This document shows, one piece after another, positions 24,561-36,455 of a stretch of 64,000 nt of DNA; position 1 is the stretch's first letter; the number at the start of each line of letters is the position of its first letter. The notes under the pieces are model-generated. The model was not told the DNA's origin and searched no databases. It was given only the letters and a program-made list of their open reading frames with translations. The DNA is from Diplosphaera chodatii. Its lineage: Eukaryota; Chlorophyta; Trebouxiophyceae; Prasiolales; Stichococcaceae. The stretch lies in NCBI GenBank assembly GCA_032358165.1, contig JAALGY010000043.1, forward strand, positions 744,001 to 808,000, read 5' to 3'. The translations under genes and the position numbers were made by a program.

Positions 24561-27500
24561 ATGGTAAGCGAAGCGTGTGTGTACGCTAGCAGGGATGCAG
24601 TCGAGGAAAATGTGCATGCCTCGAAGCTGCACAGCGCCTCAGCAGGAGCGGCTGGCAGGGCAGTCTCTCCAACAAGTCAGGCGACCATTCAGAAGGTCGG
24701 TGGCGGGGCAGCCGCGGCACGCGTGGCCGTTGAAGGTCGATGCGGCACCGCACGCTATGCCCATGCTGGGCCTCCAACAGCCATGGTCAGTCCTGACGCG
24801 CAACCGGGACAGCCCAGTTGGACGCGTGGCGGCCTGAGGAGTGTACACAGTGCCAACGGCCAGCGACCAAGCCCTGCTGTCGTGGTGCCGCCAGCACCTG
24901 CGTCGGCACCCCTGTCAGCATTTGCCCAGATTGGCGGCACCCTGCCGCTGCGTCCTTACAATCCGTGGTCACCAACTGTGACAGACGCAGCCAAGCACCG
25001 AGCACAGCCGAGCCCTGCAGAAGGAACATCAGGTGCCTGCACAGCCGCAGCTGCAGCCGGTGCAGGCAGCCTAAGGAGTTCAGCGCCTGCTGTGCTGCCG
25101 CCGCCGCCATCTCTGGAGCGCAGGCACGGCGGTGGTGCACAACATGCCTCTGTTCACCCGACGCCGCAGCATGGCCATTGGGGGCAGCAGCAGCAGCAGC
25201 AGCCACCTCAGCTGCAAGGCCAAGCAGTGCAGCAGCCATGCCGTGTGCCGCTGCCGCCGCCAAATCGGCGGCCCCAGCTGCCTGCGCAGCCGCACGGGGA
25301 GCAGCGGCGGCAGTCGCCCGAGCACCAGCAGCCACACCAGCAGCAGCGGCAGCAGCAGCAGCGCAACCAGGCAGATCAGCGCCAGCAGCAGCAGCCGCAG
25401 CAGCAGTCCAGGCAGCGGGCGGCTGTGCAGCACCTGCGCACGAGGATGGCGGAATTCAGGGAGCTGGCGCCGCACCTGCCGCCGCCGCCGCCCAGCCACA
25501 TCAAGTATGGTTTGCACCCGCTGCATGCAGTGCAACAACTGCTGCATGCAATGCGACGTGCTGGTTGCACGGAATTCAGTGGCAAATTGTGACAACAGCG
25601 GATGCGGAGCACGATCGGGCTCACCTCTGACCTTTCCACCAGGTGTCCGGGCGTGTATGGCAAGAACAGCGGCTGCGGAGGCACCCTGGAGTGGGTGCGC
25701 TATAACATTCCGCACCAGCAGAGCCCAAACGTCCAGGTGAGCGTGCTCGGGCTCGCGACTAATGTAAAAGGTGGCCTGCTGGGCAGCCTTCAGCGGCAGC
25801 AACTTGCCCTGTGCTGCATGCAGGATGCGCAGGGCTTCTGGGGCTGCTCCAACTTCAAGTCTGAGTGCGACTACAGGGAGAGTGTGCCGGCACGCCACCT
25901 CTCGCCGCAGCTCGCATTCGAGATCGTCTCACCCACCACCTTCGAGGCACGCCTGCCTTTGTGCCGTTGTCCCGACCCTCTGCCCTGATCACCTGCTACT
26001 GTCAGCAGCTGGCAGCAGTGCAGCTTAAGAGACAAGTCGCAATGCATCAGCGACTCGTCACATCTGATGTCTCGGCAACCGTCTAAAATGGCCAGTGTCA
26101 TTAGCCTAGTGTTTGGGATGCAGATGGTGGCGGGCGCTGGGGCCGAGGATGTGCTGCGACACTGCGGCGGCCTGCGCACGGTGCTGGCCGCAATCAACTT
26201 CGACTTTTGTCTTGCGCTCCCGCAAGGTGGTTCCAGACAGGCTGAAACCAATCAGGAGCAGCAGCAGCGGCAGCAGCTGGCGGCAGGTGGTGGTGCCGTT
26301 CAGACACCAGCATTGGCAGCAGGGACTGGGGATGGGGCACTTGCTGCTCCACTCAGCAGCAATGCGCCACAAACTCCTGGTGTCACACCCTCAGCGGTGG
26401 GTCCTGCTGGTGAATGCGCCAGTGCAGCACCTGGTGCAGCAGCAGCGGCTGGCAATGCTGTTGCTGAGGCAACACCATCAGCAGCGCAGGCAGCACAGGC
26501 TGCGGCTACACCTGCGGACAGGCTACTGTTCCACTTGGACGACTACGAGAAGGTGACAGAACCTGCATGCAACCCCACCAGCAACCTCACTTCTGCTGTG
26601 CAGCGCCCTGCACAGCCGCACTCACTAAGGGGTCCTGCAGTAGTGAATGCTCAGCATGTCACTCTGGAGCATCAAACCACTCCACGGCTGTGTAAGTCTG
26701 GTATTTAGGTGCGGGATGCTGTGGGGCGCGGTGGGCAGCTGGACCTGAGCCTGCTGGGCAACCGCTGGGGCCTCATCCCCAGTGCCACCCTTGCCGCCTA
26801 CAGGTATGCTGCAGCCTCATGCTGTGTCTCACGCTGTCAGTTAAGCTGAGGAACCCTTCCATCAGCGATTGAGTGCCCTGCCAGGGGAGTAATTCCGACA
26901 CATCACGAGCCCCAAGTCATGCAGCCTGTCTCACTATGGCCGCAGCAGGCAGCATATAACCTGCACTAGCTTTAGAGATTAAGGCGCCTGGAAGCTTGCG
27001 CTGCTTTGCCTCAAGGTCGCCGTTGGCAGCGACAGTACACTCGGGTGGCCTGCAGAGGCAAGGGCGCCCAGAGGGAGTCCGACGAGGAGGTTGACCGCAG
27101 GTATGCAAGGATGCCACCCAGCCTGGCGACAGCACTGCTGCCATTCCAGTGCGAGGGCGTGCGCTATGCTATTTCGCGCCGCGGGCGGTGCCTAATAGCC
27201 GATGAGATGGGCGTGGGCAAGACGCTGCAGGCCATTGCCTTTGCATCCTGCTACCAGGTGAGAACGTGACAGCACGACCTCCTCGGCGATCGTACGGCGC
27301 TTGAGCCAGCCATGCTGTGAAGGCTGATGCAGAGTCACAGGGTAAAGTACACCCCCAAACCTGCTGTGAAGTGCGCGGGCTACTCTGCTGGCGTCGACAC
27401 CAGCTGGTGGCTCCGTCGCAGGAGGAGTGGCCGCTGCTGGTCGTGGTGCCGGCGGCGATGCGGCTGGTGTGGGCGGAGGAGCTGGAGCGCTGGCTGCCCG

Positions 27501-30500
27501 CAACCCTGCGCCCCGCCCACCTGCACGTCGTCGAGTCCAAGGCCGACCGGCTGCAGGCGAGCGTGGTGCTTTCGCAAGGGTGCCTGCACGCTCGCCCGGC
27601 ACACGCTTGTTGTGATCCCTCAGATTGCCAGCCATGAAGTATGCTTGCACCTGTGGTTGGAATGTTATGCAACTGCTATGCCCGAACGCAGGGCGCGGAC
27701 AACCTGCCGCGTGTGGTCGTCACCAGCTACGACATGCTGCACCGGCTGACGTGCGAGCCCTGCAAGACGGGCAACATGCAGGCCTGCACTGGTCAGCAGG
27801 TGCCACTTCTCATGATACCCTCTTCCCTCACTGCACCCCAGCTTGCTGCATCGCCTGGCAGCGGCAAGCCGCACCGTCTGGCGAACTCATGCAGGGACCA
27901 CATGCTTCCAGCACCATACAGCCAGCTGCAGGCATGGGGTAGCACCAACGGCGTCTTTGCCGGCCTGCAGCACTGCATGGCGGCCATGGGCTGGAGGGTG
28001 CTGGTCGCGGACGAGTCGCACACGCTGCGCACCACCAAGCGGCCGCCGGACGCGCTGCACACCGAGGCCCTGGCGGCGACGGCGCGGCGGGCCACGCGGG
28101 CGGTGTTCCTGTCCGGCACGCCGTCCCTGAACAGGCCGTACGACCTGTTCCGCCAGGCGAGCCCTGCCAGTTTGCCAAGAACAGCCAGTCGTGACTTGCC
28201 ATGGTTTGGGCAGTACAAAAAAATCGCGTGACCTGGTGCTGCAAGCCGTCAGGCACGCTTATGTTGTAGCGAGCATGGCATGGTGCAGGTGGACCTGCTG
28301 CGGGACGGGCTGCTGGGCGCGACGCGCGACGCCTTTGCGCACCGCTACTGCGCGCGCCGTCTGGTGCCCGTGCGCGGGTCGCGGGGCGCCGCCGGGGCGC
28401 GCTTCTACGATGACTCCGGCCTGGCGCGCGGGCGCGAGCTGCATGGCCTGCTGAAGCAGGTGCAGCGGCGCACTGGCAACCCTGCATGCGAGCTTCGGGA
28501 GCAGGGCTGCGTGAGTGCACCGCCAGATGCGACTATGTCAGGCTGCGCCAGACCGTCCTGCTGAGGACACCAGGGGTGTGGAGTGCCATGTCATGGCGTT
28601 GGCCCCACCATGTTAAGCGCTCTTGGTGTGACGCTGTGGCGATGTGACGCTGTCGCAAACCCTGCAGGAGGTGATGCTGCGGCGGCTGAAGCGGGAGGTG
28701 ATGGCGCAGCTGCCGGCCAAGCGGCGGCAGGTGGTGCGGCTGCCGCGGCCCCGCCCTTCCGAATGGCCGCCCTCAGGTGCATTCATCTGCGGGGCGGCAT
28801 GGTCAGCATCTGCTGAAGCAGAATCATGCACATGCCACTACGGCAGAGAGGCTGACGATGATATCTGGAGGACATGGGGTCTGCCTGCTGTGGTGGATGC
28901 GTCCAAGGCGGGCTGCTCTCAGAATGCTGGGGGGTTCGGACAGGACACTTCATGCGTCCTCAACGCACGATGCAGAGTACCCGAGCGACGAGGAGCCGTC
29001 CGACAGCGAGGATGACGCGGCGCCCGGGGACGCTGGGGCGGCTGCTGACGGCGCGGGTGCTGCAGGCGACGGCCAGCGGAAGCGCCCCAGGGAGCGCAGG
29101 GGCATGAGCGCAGGTCAGCGCTGTCATGGCATAGCTTGACTCACTCCACTGATCGTCCAGCGCCTGAGGATGTGGTTGCAGGAGGAAAGCTGTAAACAGC
29201 AGCAGATCTGCTGTCGTGTGTCTTGTGGGACATCCAGTATCCTGTTGACTGGACCCTCGCAATCGCTGTGCTTGCAGCCCACCGCACGGGCGTCGCCAAG
29301 ATCCCCAACGTGATCGAGTGGCTGGCGCTGGTGCTGGGGCTGGGTGGGAAGGGCTCCGGCGGCGGCGGCGCGCAGGCCGCCAGCGCCGGCGACGCCGCGG
29401 CCCTGGAGCAGCGGCAGGATGGAGACGGCTGCGATGCCGGTGGCGCAGCTGTTGCCAGCGATGAGGGAGCGGCGCCGAAAGTTCTCATCTTTGCGCACCA
29501 CAAGTGAGCGTCTGACCCTGCCAGTTGAGCTCTGCAGTCCAGTTGTAAGTGAAGAGACGCAATGTCCCCATCATGTCGAGGAATGGCGACAGGTCAGCTG
29601 TTGCGATGCCATGGTACGGTAGGGTGGCAAACACCCAAGCAGGGCGCCTGACAACTGTGCGTCTATGTTTAGGGGCGTGATGACGAAGTTGGCAGGTGCT
29701 CTGGAGGAAGCAGACGGCGGTGCTGGCATCCCCTTCATCCGCATCGATGGCTCCACTGACAGCCGCGACCGCCTGCTAGTGTGTGCAATGCTGCCGTTCT
29801 CGGCCTTCGGTTCTGAGCCTGCCAGCCCACCGTTGCTGGCTGCGCGTGAAGATGCCGGCTCACTCTGTGCCCTGCATGCAATGGGTACCAGACCTGCCCC
29901 GTTGCCACCTGAACAGCTTTACACTGACAGTGTTTCATCGTTGTTTGCTGCCCTGCAGATGGTCCAGCGCTTCCGGAATGAGCCGGCGCTGCGGGTGGCT
30001 CTGCTGAGCGTCACAGCCGCCGGCACCGGCCTCGACTTCTCCGCTGCGAGCCTCGTGGTCTTCGCAGAACTGCCCAGCGAGGTGAGGCTGCACTGGAGTT
30101 GCAGTGTCCAGATGCCGGGCTTGTCTGCTGTAGTATAGAGGGCACAAGCTTGAGCGTCAGCATACACCCGGGGTCATTGGTGTCAGTGTGTGCTTTCTGC
30201 TGCGGAGTTATGGTCCTCTGGCAAACACATCATTGCCCTGAAGCAGCGGTGGCCACTACTACTCATCAGTTTGCTGGTTGCAATGGCGCGCAGAGGCTGA
30301 TACACAGCCTCGACTCAGATGCCCAGTGCAGTTACAAAAAGCATCAAGCCCTGTTCTGGTAGTGCGCAGGGGGCTGTGGTACGGCAGGCGGAAGATAGGG
30401 CGCATAGGCAGGGGCAGAAGCTGCCGGTCAATGTGTACTTCCTGTGCGCAAAGGGCACCTCTGACGATCGGAGGTGCGGGTCTACTGACGGCCTATTGCA

Positions 30501-33500
30501 GTGCAGCCGTGTTCATCATGAATTGCGAACGAGTACTGGCCATTCAAACGCCCTGTGTACAGTTCCTCGAGAATATGTGGTGGACTTTGCATGGCCATGT
30601 AATTGATGGCGTCGCCAATGAGCTCTGGTGCGGGATCACAGTCCGGCTGCTTGTAGTGGCAAGTTCTCAATAAGTTGAACAGGTACATTATATGCGCAGG
30701 TGGGAGGCGCTGAACCGCAGCCTGCAGCGGGTGGATGTGGTGCACGACAACCGCGCCGGCACGGGAGCCGGCCTGCCACTCGACAAGGTGCGGCAGCCTG
30801 AGGCCATTTCTCGAACCAGCTGGGACCCTGCAGACGCCTGTGCTCTGCAGCATTCACCTCTTTGCACATGCCACCATGCGCCAATTTGCCTCAGGTGTCT
30901 GGCTATTCCGGCACATTCCCATTCATAGGATCAGCTTTGGGAGGTGACTTGTCGCCAACTTGTCTACATTGGAGGAAGGAGACTGGTGTGATTTGTGCTA
31001 CATAGGTGCTGGATCTGCAGCGGGACCACAAGACAGGCGGCCTGTGCACGAGCAGGGCAATGCTGGCCACCCCACCCCTGGCTCTGCGGCCTGTGCCACT
31101 GGAGAGCACAGCGCCTCTGGATGCTGCTGCGGCACCCCGGTCGAACACAGAGGAGGCCGTCTCGCCGCCAGGGCCACTCAGCACCTCGCAAGCGCCTGAT
31201 GCAGCGCCCACACCTCGGCCTGGAGACCACCTGCTGCGCTCGGACAGGCAGGAGCACACTCCTCTGGCGGGCAGCCAGCAGCCGCCTGTCGAGACCATCA
31301 CTGTCAGCCAGCAGTCTGGCAGTCTCAGCACCGACAGCCCGTCAACTGCAGCCCTCGTATCCCAGCCAACGCATACACCAGCCTCCGACCACTCACTGCA
31401 GGTGCCCATTCCGTGTGCCCTTACATCACGCCGAGCGTCGTGTCGTGTACCTTCCAACCATTGCACCTCCTGGCGAGCAGACGCTGCATGATGCACTCGC
31501 TAGCAGATGTCACTTCTTGCTCCTCAGGTGACGCCACCAGGGTTTGACACGCAGCCTGAGGTTATCAACCTCATGAGCGACAGTGACATGGAGCAGGCGA
31601 CAGCCCACCCTGCACCGCTGTCAGCTGCGTCACCGCCAGCGTTCAGCAGGCAGCGTCACAGCACCACGCTGGCAGGCACAGGCGATGGCACACCTGCCGC
31701 TCAGCTGCCCGACGCTGCAGGAGTGCAGGCAGCGACGCAGGCTGTGGAGGACGAGATCGCTGCGCCAAGCGTTTGGTTTGAGGTACATCATGTTTGCCGA
31801 CAACATGCAGTGATGAAAGCTCTGTGCACCCTTACATGAATTGATTGGTTCATGCCCAAAGGCATGCTATCTTACTGACGAGCCATACCCGAACCTCACC
31901 TACCAGTAGCTGTATCAAGATTAGATGTGCTGGGTGTCGTATGCTGCCGGTGCTGCCTTGCCGCACGTTGGAGCTTTCTACATGAAACACCCACGCCCAC
32001 ATGTTGTCGCCTCTGCAGGTGTCGGAGCACACGGCCCGAGTGCACTTTCATGGAGCGGCTGACGGCACCCAACCGCTGGGCGCCAGTCTACCACTCGAAA
32101 CACTGCTGCCGGCCTGCCAGCCCTCCGCCGCCGCCGCCACGCTGCTGGCTGCCGTTCAGGCCAGGCCAGTCCCTCGACGGCACTGACTCACGCTGGTCAC
32201 TGCTGCAGCAGTCGAACATCGGTGCAACCAATGGCCAGCTATTGATGCACGCTGGCATGCCACCTGCTGTGCAAGCTGCGAATGGTGTTTGCACCATAAT
32301 GCAGGGAGGAGGGTCGGAAGCCAGAAGCCAATGGCGCCTTTGCACTGGACCCAGCAATCGGGCCGCAGCAGCTGCGTGCCATCCTGGCAGTGGCATGCGA
32401 CTTTGCGGCTGAATGGGCCGAGCTGCGCTCGGTGTTTCAGTCCCGGCTGTACGGCTGCGTGCTCAGGTGAGCCTGGTTTGTCGCAGCCAGTGACTTTTAA
32501 TGCGTTTGTCGACGCATGCTTCCAGGTCATCAGTCCCTCCACCATGCAATGTGCTGGCTCGCTTGCACCGTATCAGATATCCAGGTGCTTTCCTGTTTCT
32601 TGACTGCAGGAGCCCGCTGCAGGAGGAGGTCGACCGCATCATGGCCAAGGCCGAGGCGGGCGGCGCGCTGGGCGTCGGCACCGAGCGCTATGCTACAGGG
32701 CCGCCCGTGGACGCCCTCCCGGAGGGCGCCACCCTGCGCCCCGTGCGCGTGCGCTACGCCAGGTGTGTCGTGCGGCTTGGTGACCGCTGTGAAACACCTG
32801 CTCCGTCATCCTCCATTGAAGCTGCTGACACCCAAGAGGCTGGCTGTCCTGGCGACAGTGTTTTGCACCCATTCGTGCGCACCATGTAGTGAAGTGACGC
32901 ATTGCTTGGGTGGTGTTGTGCTGCCGTCAAACTGCCGGTATAAAGGACCCTTGTACCACCAGGCACATCCAGCAAGCTACGTCACCACCTTCATTCCTTG
33001 CACGCACGTGCATGCGCCAGTCATTCCTGGAAGCATGCTGCTCCCCAGGCTGGGCAGGGAGGTGGAGTACCAGCAGGCCTTCACGGGGGACGGGGCACGG
33101 CTGTGCCTGGTGTGCCTGGCGCCCGTCGCCGACTGCCCGCACCCGCCGCACGCGGTGCTGCTGGGCGCCATGGACCTGTTCTGCGGGTGCTGCCACTGAG
33201 CTGGAAGTCTTGTTGAGTGCACTGTCTGTGTACGGATCCTAAGCTGTTCACCGCTATTTCCCGCTGTGGCGTGGAAGCTTGCATGCATGCCAGGCTATGT
33301 CACACACTGCAACCTAGCTATTTGTATGGTCTCCACCATCCTAGATTGACCATTACGTTTGTGCAGCCTGGAGTGCGAGACGAAGTACGGCCTGGCGCGG
33401 GGGAGCGGACCCATCCGCCGCGCGCTGTTCAAGCTGGAGCGGGGCGTGTGCGTGAAGTGCGGGGCGGACTGCCACGCGCTGGTGCACCGGCTGCAGGGCG

Positions 33501-34433
33501 TCGAGAAGGGGGCGCGCGGCTGGGAGGAGCGCCGCCGCTCCATCATCGCCCGCCTGGCGCCGCGGTGGGTGCCAGGGCCGAGAACCGTGCTCTCTCGGCG
33601 CAAAGTGATGCAGCAGCCCTGTGCAGAGCTGCGGTGTCAGATGCACGCATGATGTCATGCCCTCTTTGCCATGTTGGCTTCTGCCGTGCAGACCGGCTGC
33701 ATGTGACAGGCGACAGGACTGTTCCCGCTCTGGCTGTGTGCAGGTTCATGGAGCGGGGGTACAAGGCGCTGGTGGACCGGCTGGTGCGGGCGGCGGTGGC
33801 CGGCAACGCCTGGAACGCGGACCACGTCGTGCCGGTGTTCCGCGGCGGCGGCGCCTGCGGCCTGGAGAACCTGCGCACCCTGTGCACGCCCTGCCATGCC
33901 GACGTGACCCGGCAGCAGGCCAAGGAGCGCGCCGCCGAGAGGTGGGTGCAGGGTTTTGCTATCAGCAGGATGGTCCCCTCGGCCCCCGGACTGCTTCCTG
34001 CTGCCACATGGCAGGCTGCCCAAGTCCCAACTCAGGACAGTGGCAATGGCTTTGGTGCAGGCTGACACGCCAGCAGGGCACGCTGGACACGTTCCTGAAG
34101 AAGCCCCCCAGGCCGCCGCGCCTCAAGATGAAGCGCATGTATGCAGACGCAGGTGTGCCTGCAATGTCTATCGCAGCATTCTGTTGATGTGCGTCATCAG
34201 CACTTTGGACTATGTGATCCGTTTCGTCTGGGTGCTCACTGCTGTAGCGTACGAGGTTCAAGTTCCCGCTGCTGATGCTGGCGGTATCACCTGCAGAAGA
34301 GCCTGACGACGACCTGCTGGTCCGGCTGACACCCGCCACGCTGCAGTCGCCGCCGCAATTGCCAGCGCGGCCGCCCAAGCGGCAGCAGACGCTACCGCTA
34401 CTGGTCCAGGGCAGCACACAGCCTCGTTCATAG
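24561..34433 (+). CDS. ZRANB3: ZRANB3/At5g07810-like SNF2 helicase with N-terminal zinc ribbon and C-terminal HNH domain
   Basis: More than 20 exons. Those placed include 24561-25504, 25643-25736, 25824-25946, 26124-26552, 26709-26803, 27056-27257, 27422-27556, 27692-27799, 27971-28156, 28289-28459, 28668-28776, 28976-29113, 29279-29503, 29673-29778, 29959-30081, 30370-30473, 30700-30787, 31006-31401 and 31528-31782. After a Gln/Pro-rich leader comes a four-Cys ribbon (KCPG..CGG, GFWGCSNFKSECDYRE). SNF2 motifs follow: DEMGVGKTLQ (Walker A), VVVTSYDML, VLVADESHTLR (box II), FLSGTPSLNRP, LLSVTAAGTGLDF and QAEDRAHRQGQ. The C-terminus has CxxC pairs and an HNH core, NAWNADHVVPVFRGGGAC, LENLRTLCTPCHADV. 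Animal ZRANB3 remodels stalled replication forks and has structure-specific nuclease activity; plant orthologues share the SNF2-HNH order. Nuclear location and fork repair are inferred. Borders from 32019 to 32600 are unresolved. At least two introns are GC-AG (donors 27557, 28157). Confidence 0.92.
25185..25412 (+). repeat. CAG-rich tract encoding polyglutamine
   Basis: A pure run of six CAG units at 25185-25202 is followed by interrupted CAG/CCG/CGG repeats to about 25412. They encode Gln/Pro/Arg-rich sequence in the first exon of the SNF2/HNH gene. The tract may vary in length between strains. The long minus-strand frame opposite it is a shadow. Confidence 0.85.
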
Positions 34434-34898
34434 TAGTCTGCAGGCGGCTTTGGAACAGGCCTTACTGGAGGCAGCCATGGAGCGTGACGGCTTTGTCAGA
34501 AGTCGCTCACATTTGCTGGCAAACAGCATACATTGCACAGTAGCCAGCAAGGAGGCAATAACTAGAGGCAGGAAGATCCGGGCTCAAGGCTGTAGACGAG
34601 GTCCAACGTACTGAATTACTGAAGTCCAAGCCGGCGGCGGTGGACTGAAGTATCCATAAACTCAGCAAGGGCGGTTCAACATGAATGCTGAGTGCAGGTT
34701 CAAGCGTTCTGTGAATGGACACCGTAGCAGGTGACTGGCTTGTATCATACGTATGGGGCTGTGGTGTGCATGCGCGATTGTCATCACTGTGAATCCCTTA
34801 GTGGGGCTGAGCATGTACATTTGTTCAGGCTTGTTTGCTTGTCGGGGTGTTCTCGAAGCATGGCCAGACTACATCGACCAGCAACGTCAGATTAGCGC
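34434..34898. other. Intergenic region between convergent genes
   Basis: It separates the stop of the SNF2/HNH gene (TAG at 34431-34433) from the stop of the minus-strand LRR gene. I see no coding sequence and no clear TGTAA on either strand. Confidence 0.4.
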
Positions 34899-36179
34899 TT
34901 ACACGACCAGCTTGATGCCCTGAGCATGCGACCAATGCTGCAGGCGGCCCAGCAATGCTGCATTCTTGGGTGTCCACACCTGACCACGTACATCAAATTC
35001 CTTCAGCACCGGCAGCTCTTTCAGTACACCCAATGTGCCCGCATCCAATGGTGTGCTCGCCTGCATTGACAGCTTGGTGAGGGACGTCAAGCCACGGCAC
35101 CCCAGCCCCACATCCTTCAACCCCGGGTTGCCATCCAGGTTGAGCTTCTCAAGACGCAGCAGCTGCTTCAGCGGTGGCAACATGAGGAGGTAGCACTCCG
35201 AAAAGGTCAGGTCGACCAGATACTCCAGGGGCGGCATGCCAGGCCACAGAGCATACAAGCCCCTTGGACACTGGTGAAAGTACAAGGATGTCAGATGACT
35301 CAGCGCCGAAAGGTGCTGCAGCATAGGCTGCAGCGAGACCCTGCAGTGCGTGAACACCAGCTGGCGCAGGCTGCTGAGCTGCATGACGTGATCTCCATGG
35401 TGGTATGGCGCAAGCGGCGCATGCTGGTCTGCCGTTTGCAGGCATAGGCCCATGTTGCGGACGCGGCTCAGGGAGCACAACATGTCCCAATGCTCAGGCA
35501 GGAAGTCGCTGCAGCGGATCGCAAGCCCCTCGATAGATTGCTGCAGCAACGCTGCCGTCTCTGCATCGATATGAGCAAAGCTGAGTGGCGCTGACACCGC
35601 GAGCCCTCCCTTGGCGTGTCCGGCATAGGATGCTGGCACGTCCTCGGCAGCAAAGACAGCGGTGAGCGCATGCAGCGCTGTCTGCTCCCTCATGCCACGC
35701 CCGGTGTCGTATGGCTTCTCCAGGTCCACACAGTCGGTCAAGAGCTTCAAGACTGTGATGCCTGCAGCATCACAATAAAATTGCAATCAGCAGCAGGCTC
35801 TCATGCCGCATGCATGCGAGGCCAGCTGATGGCGATGTGCGTGCGAACACACAGAATGTCTCTTCACACCTGATTTGCGGTCCAGCAGCCATGTGATCAG
35901 TCGGCATATATTCTGTGGGCTTGCATCGGTTACGTGGCTCATTCTGACCGCAACGCATCCCCAAGTTTTTGGAAGCTGTGGCTGCTGCAGCACATGCCTG
36001 AAGCGCATGCAAGTGCGCTGTACATGCTGCCGCTTATCGTACACACTGATTGGTTTGAAGATTTCGCAGAGCAGACGATCGTCCAACTCGAGCAGGTAAG
36101 GCGTCTTCGTGTGGTTCAAACTGCAGACAGGAAGTGCGGAGACGGCAGGCTGCGGTGAGCAGCTGCTGGCATTCCCCAT
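34899..36179 (-). CDS. F-box-like, leucine-rich-repeat-like protein (copy A)
   Basis: Two exons, 35870-36179 and 34899-35761, encode about 390 residues. Near the N-terminus LLELDDRLLCEIFK and HVQRTCMRFRHVL resemble an F-box, the part that docks to SKP1 in SCF ubiquitin ligases. Exon 2 has irregular leucine-rich repeats such as LSALSHLTSLYFHQCPRG, LRLEKLNLDGNPGLKDVG and LTSLTKLSMQAS. The likely role is substrate recognition in an SCF complex, but the F-box is weak and this is inference. The single phase-1 intron interrupts RKSG, exactly as in the neighbouring copy B on the other strand. The extra 20 or so residues at the start (MGNASSCSPQ) are absent from copy B. I see no disabling change. Confidence 0.8.
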
Positions 36180-36455
36180 TACAAGCCGAGCAGTGGTGTC
36201 TGAGACGTGAGTAGATTATGAACGCTGATTGCTGATGCGAGAGAGCGAGTCCTTCGAGACGACCCTGCGTGATGAACTTCCAGCTTCCCTCTCCATGCAG
36301 GAGTGCCGGCACTGCTGCCCTGCAAGTGCTCAGAGTTTGTCGCCGCATGCATGTGCTGCAACATCCATTGCGTATATCAGGTTTATTCTCGCTCGGCTTG
36401 GCGATGGTAACATCAGCAGCTGCGCGCAAGTTGCTTCTGCAAATTCCACAGCAAC
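36180..36455. promoter_or_regulatory. 276-bp divergent promoter shared by the two LRR paralogues
   Basis: The two paralogous genes start on opposite sides of this stretch, so both promoters and 5' leaders must fit in 276 bases. I see no obvious symmetrical element. The left part still resembles the 5' end of copy A in translation, so the inversion breakpoint may be close. Confidence 0.6.

Noticed and set aside
25080..25898. Long Leu/Ala-rich frames on the minus strand
   Set aside because: They are the complement of the CAG/Gln-rich exon and zinc-ribbon exons of the helicase; such repeats give open antisense frames.
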